A stretch of DNA of 64,000 nucleotides from Elgaria multicarinata webbii (lineage: Eukaryota > Chordata > Lepidosauria > Squamata > Anguidae), in the NCBI RefSeq assembly GCF_023053635.1, contig NC_086182.1, forward strand, positions 4,489,001-4,553,000. Direction: 5' to 3'. Every line of letters starts with the position of its first letter. Position 1 is the first letter of the stretch. This document shows positions 34,468-45,011 of the stretch, piece after piece. Made by a program: the position numbers and the translations under genes. The notes under the pieces were generated by a model. The model had not been told where the DNA came from. It did not search any database and saw only the letters and a program-made list of their open reading frames with translations.

Positions 34468-35355
34468 TCATCCTCTTCCAAGAACTGGGAGGATGGATGA
34501 GAAAACTACCTGGGCCCCAAAGTTCTTCAGTTTCCTTCCCAGAGCTTCAAAGTCTGAAATGATTTCTTCGTAGCTCTGCTTGGCGACATCATTTGTTCCC
34601 ACATGGATGAGAAGAAAGGGGTATGTGTCCGTGGGCTTTATGAGCTTCGGTAACCCTTCAGTCACATCTCTAATCTGTGCTCCAGGGAGACAGCACACCT
34701 GGCGAGTCCATGGGTCTTCACGACATACTTGGGTTCCAATCCCACGCAGCAGGGAGTCTCCCACAACGACTACTCTTCTCTTCTTCTTGGTTGACCTACC
34801 TTCTGCCTCTTGGTCACTGTTGCATGGTGTCTCCTGTACTTCTTCCTCTGCAAACTGTCCTTCAGTCTCATTCTCCAGAAGCTGAAAGCGGTTGCTTAAC
34901 TGCAATGGCTCCAGCGGTGCAGAACGCCCTCTAATTCCTCGTCTAACTGTCACTCTTTTCCAGGGAGTTTCCTCTTCATTGGCTTTCCTTCCCTCAGCAT
35001 ACTCCACTTCTGCTTCAGCTGGCTGTTGTTCTTCAATCTCATGTGCTTCTTGTTGCTGTTGCAGTTCCACCGTTCAGTCTAAGAACTCCTCGACTTCTCT
35101 TATTCCTTGGAGGGTGGACACTCGCTGCTCAAGTCCTCTCACTTTTTCTTCCCAAAGTGCCACCAGCTTGCACTTGTTGCAGGTATACGCCATGTTGAGC
35201 TCAGGCAGAAACACGAACATTGCACACCCTTTGCAGGTCACCACCTCTAGGGACTCCTTTCCATCCATATTGTCGATTTCTGCTTTGGTTTTTTCCCCTT
35301 TTTGATTATAGTGGAATTGCCTTTGCTTTGTTGTGTCCTCTCTGAAGGTACACAA
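34468..35355 (-). pseudogene. CR1 ORF1 (zinc-binding plus esterase)
   Basis: The first part has paired cysteines of a PHD-like zinc-binding region (CKGCAMF, YTCNKCKL) and a short coiled coil. After one in-frame TGA at about 35,074 the same frame continues with a Q/E-rich linker and an SGNH-esterase-like domain (GDSLLRG at about 34,770; HVGTNDV at about 34,600). It ends early at 34,468, and further ORF1 text (GLHLTRAGKNEFG) follows in another frame. Confidence 0.85.
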
Positions 35356-35696
35356 CTATATGAGGATGTCTTAAGGGAAAGTAAGATCTTTGGGGGGGTT
35401 TGTTTTTTGTTTGTTTTTGGTAGTGGTTTTGTGGGGTTTTTTTCCTCTTTTTGTTTTTCTTTGTTTTCCCCACCTCTTTTATTTATTTATTTATTTATTT
35501 TTAGAGGCCTCCCCTTTGGCCTCCCCTGCCAAACTCCCCCTGTCAAACTCCTGTTCGCTCGCTCCCTGGGAATCTGGCTTACTTTTCTAGCTCCTACTTG
35601 AGCTGGGCCAGCTGCTCTTCCCTGCTTCTGCTCCGCTCCAAGTCAGGAACCGGAATGAGGTCACTGAAAGGCCAACAACAATCAAGAGGAACCAGA

Positions 35697-35769
35697 TAGA
35701 GAGGAACCAGTACCTCACGTGATTTGGAAGCTATGCTTCTATTAATGCAGCCCCAAATAGCATTTGCTA
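35697..35769 (-). mobile_element. CR1 remnant duplicated at the end of the long CR1
   Basis: GAGAGGAACCAGTACCTCAC through AGCATTTG repeats a portion of CR1 ORF2 that also occurs inside the long CR1 (31,830-31,900). It joins to CTATTGGTTTATAAAACC exactly as in unit A at 3,573. It is therefore the ancestral truncated CR1, now adjoining a full-length copy. Confidence 0.8.
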
Positions 35770-36343
35770 TTGGTTTATAAAACCAGTCACCTCCACTCCT
35801 GTGCCATCTTCACTGCCAGCCAAGAAACACGCTGTCAGGCAGGAATCTACAAGTGGTCGATGCCTTGAATTTTTTTCGAGAGACCCTTTCCCAGCTGTTT
35901 TAACAAACTGGTGCAAAACGAGTCACGAAGAAGCCACGCAGTCAATCCTGTGTCTACACACAGCAGGAGAGCGCATCAGGGTCAGCAGCACCGCTAGTCC
36001 AACCGGGGTGGGGTGGGGCTCTGCCAGGGCAATTGGAATATTAATGGTAAACTGCTTAATGGAGTTATACTACTAAAAACACAACATGGGATTTAGAAGA
36101 AATCTCAGTTGTCTGAAGGAATGGTAGAGGCTCAATAGGCGAGGGATTCCCCGCCCACTGTGCAAACAAACAACCCCTGTTTTAGTAGTGAATGAGAGAT
36201 GAACAGAAAAAAAGGGGGGGAATCATTTGCCCTTATCTCTTCTTCCTTAGAGGCTTCCATAGAGTGCATCGGTTGACATGAGGGGAGAGTGCCTCTGAGC
36301 ATGCACTATCCCTCACCAGGGAGCCACTTTGGCTGGCTCCACC
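35770..36343. other. Unit B non-coding stretch
   Basis: This is the counterpart of 3,574-4,147. Nothing was recognised beyond the duplication itself. Confidence 0.4.
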
Positions 36344-36760
36344 TTATAATCTGCTTTGACTGTGAAGTACTCCCATGCATCCTGCTTTGATTGTGCAATA
36401 AAGGGAAAAGCCTTGCTGTATTTAGCCACTAGTTTTCGAGCGTATCTTCCGAGCGGCCACTGGGGCACAGGAGCAGGATTTGAAAAAAATTAAAACAAAT
36501 GCTTACATCTGCGTAAGCTTTAAAGATAGAAACATCAAAATTGGCACAGTAATAGATATTAAGGAGAGCTTTAAGCATACCAAATTTGAATCGGATTGGG
36601 TCATCCGTTGATTTTTTATGATTTTTTTACATTTCCTCCCTTAAACCCTCTTCCTGGTATGCAAAGCACTGCTGCCTGGGGTACAACAACAACAACAAAA
36701 GCTAAATGCTGTAGGGGATAATTTGAAGGAAACAGATACGTGGGATGAAACTCATAGAAA
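36344..36760. repeat. Unclassified interspersed repeat, duplicate of copy 1
   Basis: This is nearly identical to 4,148-4,545 and was carried by the segmental duplication. The following 36,761-37,173 contains (AATA)n and unique sequence with no gene recognised. Confidence 0.6.
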
Positions 36761-37173
36761 TGCAATAAATAAATAAATAAGATGCGGGATTAGCATCTCT
36801 ATTGGGAACAGCCTGAAATGGGGCTTCCCTAAAGCTGTGTGGGCCTTTACTGGGGGAGGGGGGGCTGATAACAAGAGGAAATGAAGGGGAGTGGTGGAGA
36901 AAGACCCATCTCTGCCCTTTCCTTCCACTTTGCATTTTCATGAAAAAAATTAAGCAAGTGGAGGGACAGGAATGAGAAAACGCCCTTGCCATTGTGAGTC
37001 ATATTTAAACATGTCTGAAATGCATTGTGGAGATGTATTGTGGAAGATAGCTCCATCCCCACATGTTTTAACCTGATGTGAAAAATTATATTCCTTGTAA
37101 CAAATTCCCAAAGGTGCATCGTGATCCCAGCACAATCCTGCACACAAGCTGGTAAGAAAGCCTCACCTGGAGG

Positions 37174-37306
37174 GGATCTACACTACTGCTTTTAAAGCGC
37201 TTTAAAGCACTTTGAAAACGTTTTGAAACCTGTATATGCAGTGTGTCCTGGGCCCCAACAGTTGTCAAAACTGTTATAAAGCGCTTTAAAGCAGTAGTGT
37301 AGATCC
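37174..37306. mobile_element. Short MITE with inverted terminal repeats (unit B copy)
   Basis: This is the duplicate of 4,967-5,099. Its left end reads GGATCTACACTACTGCTTTT, closer to a perfect inverted repeat than the A copy. The flank 37,307-37,930 holds no recognised gene. Confidence 0.7.
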
Positions 37307-37930
37307 TGCCCTAGAAAAGCTCTGTGTCTTCAAGTTGTCTTAATTAACTGCCAGAGCAATAAACAGACTTGCTCTGTGTTAATCCTGCAATATATACTCT
37401 TTTCTGGCCAATGATTTCAGCAGATGTGCTGAAAAGGTGAAAACAGTAGGCAAAAAGTTTACCTTATCTCAAGTATTCCTTTGATCATGGCAAGTGAGGA
37501 ATTATACCGTCTCAGTGTACAATCACATATTGCATAAAGGTATCTTCTCATTTGTAGCAGAGGGTCATCAGAGAAGTTGGAAGTACATTTGCAAATCCCT
37601 GTCTTCTGCTTAAAACAGTTGGAGGGTACAGAGAGTACACCTGAAGGGGAGAAATGGCAAGCAGGCAGCTCCCATTTCTTTCTGCTTTCTCCCCGACCAA
37701 GTTTCTTTCTGGTCTCTGAGTTCTGCTTTGGGGGGGGGGGGGGCGTCCTCTTGGGTAGTTGTACAAACTTAGACGCTTCCACCATAACAAACTTCTGATT
37801 CAGGAAGCAAATGAATAAGCCTTGTGCTCAGCCACTTCCTCCCCCTCTCCCTCCTCTCACACACTCCTCTCCTTCTACCCCCAAATTAGTGGGAAACCAT
37901 CTTGCCTGACTTGGATGATATTGCAGACTA

Positions 37931-38072
37931 TGGCTGTAGCTAGACCTAAGGTTTATACCAGGATCATCCTGGGTTCGCCCCTGCCTGAGCACTGGATCCC
38001 CTGTGTGTCACCTAGATGAACAGGTCTGACCCCTGGACGATCCAGGGATAAACCTTAGGTCTAGCTATGGCC
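37931..38072. mobile_element. MITE with about 30-bp inverted ends
   Basis: The left end TGTAGCTAGACCTAAGGTTT and the right end AAACCTTAGGTCTAGCTATG form a long inverted repeat around a roughly 60-base centre. It has no coding capacity. In unit A only its left end remains, at the edge of a deletion. Confidence 0.75.
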
Positions 38073-38759
38073 TATGGCTTGCCGCTAACCTAGATGTAAA
38101 GGAGGAAGCAGAATCACAATGAGAGCAAGGAAGAACCAAACACTCTTATCCGCTTTCAACTGTCTCAAAGCACACCGAAGAGCCAACAATACAAAAGTCT
38201 CCAAAAGTGGGATGGGATCCCTGAGTGCGTTCAAGCTCAAGCTTTGCTTGTTGACTAGAATTTCTCCTACTACCTCCAGATCCTCCTGTTTTGAGTGCTG
38301 AGTGATATGCAGAGATATCCCAGGATAGTCCCTGCCACCCAAGATTAAACCCCCACCCCCGTGTGTCTGGGCATGCTGGGCTGCAGTCCCCCATTTTTAT
38401 TTTCTAAGAATGCCTTTGGGGTCCACATCGGATTCTTGGGAAAAATGATGCTGGAAGGCTATCTTATTTTGCAGCATGCCAGTCTCCTAGTTTTAAAAAA
38501 ACCCCACCACCTTTCTAAATTAACATATCTTTTTTTAAATATATATATCAGGAAGTGTAGGGAGATTGGCAGGCACCATGTCGTAGACCCCAGTATTAGT
38601 GCCTAACCTACATTTCTCCAAGTTATTCTCCTCTTGTGCTGGTCTCACCCACCTCCCATTAAGAGAATGCACACCATCATGTTGGAAGTGGCTTCCTGGC
38701 CTCGTCTGTCAGGGGTGCAGATATTGCAGAAAGAATTTAAACACTGCCTTTAAGAGTAC
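38073..38759. other. Sequence before the PITX-like exon, present only in unit B
   Basis: If the PITX-like gene is read normally this is intron. No upstream homeobox exon (first 46 homeodomain residues) or other coding match was found here or elsewhere in the window. Confidence 0.4.
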
Positions 38760-38787
38760 AGTTTTCTCCCTTCCTCTCCCTCTCCCT

Positions 38788-38843
<56 letters not shown>

Positions 38844-38845
38844 AG
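38760..38845 (+). repeat. (CT)n tract and 3-prime splice site of PITX-like exon
   Basis: About 80 bases of CCTCTC and CT repeats end in TCTCTCTCTAG. The tract doubles as an extreme polypyrimidine tract of the acceptor before 38,846. Confidence 0.85.
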
Positions 38846-39355
38846 GTTTGGTTTAAGAACCGGAGAGCCAAGTGGCGGAAGAAGGCGCGCCACCAGCAGA
38901 CGGAGCTCTGCAAAGGCCCCTTCGGCTCGCAGCTCAGCGGTTTGCCTGGGAGCCCTTCTGAGGACCTCTACCCAAACTATGCCTACAGCTCCTGGGCCCC
39001 CAAGGGACTGCATGCCACCCCTATGCATGGCAAAGGGTTCCAGCTCTTCAACTCCATGAACCTCGATTCCTTTCCACCCCAGGGTGTGTTTCCTGGAGCT
39101 GCAGGAGCCTCCGTGCCTGGCGTCCCCTCTCTGGAGTCTTTCAACAGCCTGGCAAGCCCTCCTGGGCCTCCTGTCTCAAACGTATGGCACTGGTGCTTCT
39201 TCCCCGTACATGTATAGGGACCCCTGCAGCGCAAGCCTGGCTGGGTTGAGGCTCAGAGCGAAACAGCCCCAGCTGCCGCCCCTCAACTGTGGCTCTCCTC
39301 CAAAGCCAGCCGTCACCCCAGCTCCAGCCAGTATAATCTGGACAGGCCAGTGTGA
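38846..39355 (+). pseudogene. PITX: PITX-like homeobox gene, last coding exon with frame breaks
   Basis: The exon opens after TCTAG with VWFKNRRAKWRKKARHQQTE, that is homeodomain residues 47-60 with lysine 50, as in PITX and other bicoid-class factors. The 46/47 intron position is the one I recall for PITX. The next part follows PITX spacing: ELCKGPFGSQLSGL, then YPNYAYSSWAPKGL, then FQLFNSMNLDSF. Near 39,170 the frame changes and the OAR region follows (ASSPYMYRDPCSASLAGLRL). Near 39,320 it changes again, giving SSQYNLDRPV and TGA at 39,353-39,355. With two frame breaks it cannot make a normal PITX protein. The A copy shares the second break. Upstream exons were not found. Confidence 0.85.
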
Positions 39356-40494
39356 CGTTGTGGCCCAAAAGGAGGGCCACTGGTGTGCCCTCTTCAGACT
39401 CTTACCATGAGCTCCCCTCTGTAAGTTCAGGGGGGGAGGGAGGGTGGATGGGATCCACCAGTTCTGGTGGAAAGAAGGGCTTCTATTTCCATGCAGATTT
39501 TTCAGAAGGGCTCAGTTTTCTCCAACTGACTAAAGCATCAAAATGAGTGAGAATCAGTATTTTTACCTTTTTAACCTTTTTTGTTTTTTTAATTTGTTTT
39601 TTAACGTGATGGCAATTTGGGGAAGGTGCAAACTTTTTCTCCAAAACGTGCTCCCATCTGCACTGGGGGTTGCGAACGGGGCAGTCCTTGATCTGGGATG
39701 CCTGGGATTCGGGGGCCTCTCACTTTTCTTGTGAGGAGGACTGTTCCAGTAGGGGCAAGACGTCTCTCGATTGGCAAACGGTGGCCGAAGTAAAAATTAC
39801 ATTATCAAAATACGATATCTGAGGAGAAAAAAAGCAATTTGTCACCAATCATATCAATATAATACAATAAGAAAGAAGCAACCATTCAATAAACATAGAT
39901 TAGATTCAGTATTACTGGGAAATAGCCAGTACAGAGCAAAGTGAAAATCAACAGACCAAAAAGTAAACAACAATAAAGGCAATCCACACTACTTATGTTG
40001 GTCACATTTTTTTGACTGGAGATGTCCATTGCAAAGTTCAGAAAAGTGCGAATTTCAAAGGATAATGGATTTTCGGTTTGGTTCGTGCATTCGTTTAAAA
40101 GTGCAATATTATGCAAAGTCACATTAAATGAGAACTGGACTAATTTCTCCGCCATCCCTACCAGTAAGTTCACCATCCGAGAGCTACCTACCATGGGTGT
40201 CCACAGAAATTTTTCTGGTGGTGGGTTGGGGAAGCTGGTGAGTGATCATAATTCATACACATCAGCCTCGCTTCTCATGTGTCTGCACATGTTTTGTTGC
40301 TTAGAATCATATACCATGATCCTACACTCTGTGAAGGACAGTAATTCCTACGCAGAGTGTTGGGAAATCCTCGGAATTTGTCAGCATGTAGAAGTATATT
40401 CTAGGTAATTTGTACACATCAATGTGAGAGTTGGAGTGCCTGGTTTTAAAGGGTAAGCTAGATATAGTGGGTTTATTGGAAACCTGATGGAATA
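39356..40494. other. Stretch downstream of PITX-like exon
   Basis: This is the counterpart of 5,946-7,088. It holds no recognised coding or repeat content. The hairpin seen in A at 6,915-6,949 is imperfect here. Confidence 0.4.
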
Positions 40495-41052
40495 AGAACA
40501 TAAGAAGAGCCGTGTTGGATCAGATCAAGGGTCCATCTAGTCCAGCACTCTGTCCACACAGTGGCCAACCAGCTGTTGACCAGGGACCAGCAAAGCAGGA
40601 CATGGTGCAGCAGCACCCTCCCGCCCATGTTCCCCAGCAACTGGTGCACACAGGCTTCCTGCCTCGAATACTGGAAGTTGCACATAGCCATCAGAACTAG
40701 CCTTCTCCTCCAGGAATTTATCCCGCCCCTTTTAGACCCATCACCACATCTTGTGGTGGTGAATTCCATAGTTTCAATATGCACTGTGTGAAGAAGTACG
40801 TCCTTTTATCTGTCCTGAATCTCCTACTAATCATGGGATGATCCCGGGTCCTAGTATTATGGGAGAGGGAGAAAAGTGTCTCCATGTCCACATTCTCTGC
40901 ACCATGCTTAATTTTGTACAGTTCTATCATGTCTCCCCCTTCCATTCTTTTTTCCAAGCTAAACAATCCCAGCTGCTTTAATCTTCCCTTGTAGGGGAAT
41001 TGCTCCAGCCCCTTCATCGTTTTAGTTACCATTTTCCAGGTCTACAATATAT
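40495..41052 (-). mobile_element. CR1-clade LINE, second subfamily, 3-prime end (unit B)
   Basis: This is a longer version of 7,089-7,514. Minus-strand protein runs LEQFPYKGRLKQLGLFSLEK, then NTRTRDHPMISRRFRTDKRT, then TQCILKLWNSPPQDVV, followed by the UTR. Unit A lost the 5-prime part with about 0.7 kb of flank. Confidence 0.82.
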
Positions 41053-41535
41053 ATATATTTAGGTGTACAAAATCATGCATGGTTCTATGCATGTCTACTC
41101 AGAAATAAGCCCCAGTGCAACAGCTTCCTAGGATGCAACGGGGACACGCTACGAATGAGTCTTCTATGGCAGGAACCAAAGAGCCCGTTCCTAGTGTGCT
41201 TTTCCTTTCTGTTTTTTTTTCCTGGAGGCGTAGGGACCCCACATTATTTGTGTCCCCACTTTAAGGCTTTCCACTTCATAGGAAGGGGTGTGGTCTGAGA
41301 AGAAGGCTCTGGACTAAGGCATAAAAGGCTTGGTGGATTCACAGATTTTGATGAACCAAATTGCTCACTGGGAGCTGTCCTAGGTGCTGCAACATCCATC
41401 TGACCTTGCTGTCCACATGTGGGCTCCTGCTTCAGACTAGAAAAGGGTGTTGTGAAAAAGAGGTGCTGAAAAAGTTGCAGACACCAACTCCGAGGAGGGA
41501 TTGCACTAAAAAGTGGTTACTTCAAATTATAGATT
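41053..41535. other. Sequence retained only in unit B
   Basis: This sequence lies between the CR1-type fragment and an L2 tail and is deleted from unit A. No gene was recognised. Confidence 0.35.
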
Positions 41536-41640
41536 TCATCTTTAAGATTCTTTATTTATTACATTTCTGTACTGCCTAATAGCCAAAGCTCTCTGGGTGT
41601 TTTACAAAAGATTAAAAATGTAACAATGCAATGTAAAATA
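41536..41640 (-). mobile_element. L2-type LINE terminal fragment
   Basis: TTTATTTATTACATTTCTGT followed by ACTGCCTAATAGCCAAAGCTC and CTCTGGGTGTTTTACAAA is the L2-type 3-prime terminus seen elsewhere in the window (55,320; 63,609). It is short and 5-prime truncated. Confidence 0.75.
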
Positions 41641-42026
41641 AAAACTAAAAACATTTACATACAAAAACAATTTAAAACAATCAACCCTAAAAACCACAAG
41701 ATGGGTTAAAAACCCCGTGGTACTCACAAGAAATGTATGAACCAAAGCGGACATCTCTGCAATCGTCATTTCATCACTATCCATCCAAGATATTACTGCA
41801 GGGGTGCTCAACCTACAGCCCCCTCTTTTCCCTGCAGATCAGCTGATCAGTGAGGCTTTGGGGAAAAGACTGCCACTATTAGCAACACTGAGACAGTAAT
41901 CCAGATTGGTGGGGGAGGAAGCTTTCTTCACCACTAAGCAGGGAAACTTCATTCTTATCTCTGATCAGAGAATGAAGATAAAAGTGTTTTAAAAGCATTT
42001 AAAAAACGGGAAGGCTGAACAAGACC

Positions 42027-42414
42027 ATTTATTTATTTATCACTAGGATCTTAGGGCGGTGTACAAATACAATTATACAACAATATAAAACAGTAAATAT
42101 ACACAGCTAAAAACACATTAAACCATTAATCAAGCTGAAACCAGTATAGAATATTAAAGCAGTAAAACCAATTAAAACCATGTGCAAGCGTGGTGAATTT
42201 AGCCATCAAGGCTTTGTTAAAAAGCCATGACTTTACTTGGTGCCGGAATAAAGTCAGCGTCGGTGCCAGTTGGGCCTCCAGGGGGAGGGCATTCCATAGC
42301 CGGGGCGCCACAACAGAGAAAGCCCTCTCCCATGTCCCACCATAGCATATGTCTTGTGTTGGTGGGATGTGGAGGAGGGCTCCTCCAACAGATTTCAAGT
42401 CTCGGGCGGGCAGG
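42027..42414 (-). mobile_element. L2-type LINE 3-prime end (unit B)
   Basis: This is the duplicate of 7,926-8,319, with the same protein end (RAFSVVAPRLWNALPLEAQ) and TTTATTTATTTAT tail. A short CATA/CA microsatellite (42,415-42,441) adjoins it. Confidence 0.85.
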
Positions 42415-42441
42415 CATACATACATACACACACACACACAC

Positions 42442-44440
42442 CCTTGTTTGCAAGTACTTTCTCCCTTGCTGCCATTTCTGCCTAGGATTCCCTACTAGAA
42501 CACCTGCTCCAAGCCACCACTTTCATGGAAACATAATGTTGGAAGGAATCTCGGAAGTCACTCAGTCCAGCCCCTTGCTCAGTGAAGGATCTGCTAGTCT
42601 TCCATTCAAACAAAAGCCAAAAGGGACTTCAAGTGATTATGTTTGAAAACATCTCAGCATCCCAGATTAGGCCTTTCTCTCTAGAGGTCAGGATGGAGAA
42701 CATTGATTGTGAAGATGTGTTTCCTACCAGGTAGGGTGAACCACTAACTCTTCCCTGCCTAGCTCAGTTCTTGGTGGCAGCCCTTGGTCTGCTCTTCCAG
42801 CTTCCACCATGACATCATCTTTCATCATCATATTCCACTTTGAATATTCTCCTTGCCCCCACCTCACAATCCCCAGGGTTACCATAGGGACGGACATAAA
42901 CAATTTTGCATCATCGCAATCCTATTCCTTACTGGACATTTGATCAGTTAGGAGCGTTGGAGTTAGTCTCTTCAGAGATTGGCAAATATTTTTGACAGTC
43001 GCCTTATCTGGAAATTTGCTTTCGTGATGGCAGGTAGGAAATTGTGCCCTCTTGGCATTTAGAAGGATCCTTCTCTTTTCCAGGGGGCTGATGGAGAGAC
43101 AACAGCTGTGAGATTACGGATCCATAGTTCATGGGGGATAAAGTTTTGGGGCAGGTTAGAGAAGGTAAAATGTGAGAGCAGCGATAAGAGAAAGTGGAAC
43201 AAGGAAGAAGCAACTCCACAGCCATAGTCTTGGGCACAATCCAGCAAAATCAGCCATGACCCCCCCAGTCCCAGCAATGCCAAGGGGCTTCAGTTAGCCA
43301 TGCCTAAGGGTAGCACCGGACTTTCAGTGGGAATTAGTCTTGACTAACATTTGCTGTGCCCTCAATGACTTCATTTCATTCTGACGCATTGGTTTACTTA
43401 TTTCTGTACTACAATAAAGGTACAAAGCACTTTACAGAGTAGAATAAGCAAACTAGACAGATCCCTGCCCCAAGGAGTTGTAATGTAAATTTTGCCAGTG
43501 GGAGCAACGACACAGGAAGATGAGGAAATGCACACAGACTATGGCAGGTCCTACTTCGTTTTGGTCAAGGAGGTGCGTTTTAAAGCTGACCGAAGTGGTG
43601 CCAATTCTGTAGAAAACGTTAACGCAATCTGCCCTCTCCTCATGTGGTCCCAGGCTTTCCAACTAGCATTAAGGGATAATTAAAAACAAACAAACAAACA
43701 TCTCCCACAGGGCTGTGGAACAGGGCAGGAGACTTTGGGGCAGTTCAGAGTGGTAGAGTCAAGAATGTACATGTGAATAAAGTCATCCATGAATGGATTC
43801 CTGAAAAGGCTTTAAAAGACAACCCCTCCGGCTGGGGTTTCCCATGTCTGTAACTGCACGCCACATGGTAGCTTTCGAGAAAGTGTCCAAGGGAGCTGGG
43901 AGCTCTTCCGTTTTAATTATTCCAGAGCAAAAACTTCTGGAAAGACAAAGAATGTTGGGAGAAGAGTAATCTTTAAATAAATAGTGCTCTGTAACAAGAA
44001 TCGTTCATAGTTTTAATAGGTGAATTTAAAAAGAGAAGTTTATTTAGCTGGTGCCCACGTCTGCACGAAATATTCAGATTAATCCATTCACATTTGGGAG
44101 AAGCCTTCAGTGTACACAAATGCATATTTCTCATGCTTGTTGTGGTTTGACTTACTCTTGGGCTCTGCTAACGGACTCCCCTCCCGGCACTTTCCGTTCA
44201 GGCCAACTGCCCGTCCCTTTGGACTCCTTTCACATCATAACATTCTGTGGCTTGGTAGAATCTTGGGGTTACCGTGGGGACAGCAGTAATCCAGTCCATA
44301 AGGTCCCAGTTCCATGGGTCCCTTTTTACTGGAAGCTGGCTTGAGTCAACTCCTCAGAACAGGTTGCTCTGAGGACATGTCAAAATATTTTTGCCTTGAT
44401 AATACTGGCAAAGTTGCTTAAAGAGATCAGAACTATCACT
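42442..44440 (+). other. Conserved upstream region, unit B
   Basis: This is the counterpart of 8,384-10,384 and 60,305-62,303. It is a candidate 5-prime flank or first intron of the copy B gene. No start exon was identified. Confidence 0.4.
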
Positions 44441-44815
44441 TTCATCATCATCATCATCATCATCGTCGTCGTCGTCGTCATTGTTATCATCATCATCAAG
44501 AAATCTTACTCAAAAAGGACTCAATCCAATTTACAAGTTTAAAACACAACATTTAAAGCAATTAATCATTCAAATAACACTGCCCCATAAAAAACTAAAA
44601 CATTAATGACAACCATAAACAGTTCAATTGATTTATGAAACAGCCCATCCTATTGCCAGCACATGCATATTAAGACAGCAAAGTCTTAATATGGTGCTGA
44701 CAATGTTGGTACGAGGTGGACCTTGCTGAGAACGTTCCACTATTGGGACAACCACCAAAAAGGCTTTTTTCCTTGTTGCCATCTCTTGGACTTCCCTTGG
44801 AGAAGGAATTCAGAG
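44441..44815 (-). mobile_element. Decayed L2-type 3-prime end with (CAT)n/(CGT)n tail, unit B
   Basis: This is the duplicate of 10,385-10,755. The trinucleotide array has changed to mixed CAT and CGT units. Confidence 0.45.
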
Positions 44816-45011
44816 GGTAAGTTTCTTGAGCATCAACCCCTCACAAAAACACAAAAACCCTTTATGGGAGCCTTGTGAGGAGCACTGAAATTATGTCTGT
44901 GAACACTCAAGACCAGCTAAATCTATTCAATTGCCCTAAGGGCTGATAGTTGCTCAGGCTGATCAAGAGGTACAATTGTTAATTCCCCTGCCCATTTCAT
45001 TTGTGTTATAG

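Larger units (their letters stand above)
31331..35690 (-). mobile_element. Near full-length CR1 LINE
   Basis: The minus strand, read from about 35,690 down, holds ORF1 (35,355-34,468), endonuclease (34,258-33,357) and RT plus C-terminal domain (33,272-31,629). Landmarks are VVVVGDSLLRGIG and IHVGTNDV of the ORF1 esterase, TNAQSMGNKQNEL and ITETWW of the endonuclease, [13 protein letters not shown] and FADVTK of the RT. The last reads V where FADD has its second aspartate, so the catalytic site is damaged. There are about five frame breaks or stops in total. The 3-prime terminus is missing: it begins abruptly at GCCATCTAGTCC without the ATTCTATGA repeats. Confidence 0.93.

Noticed and set aside
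38750-39028. Antisense frame with an (ER)n stretch over the PITX-like exon
   Set aside because: It is produced by the complement of the CT tract and the coding exon, with no independent support.
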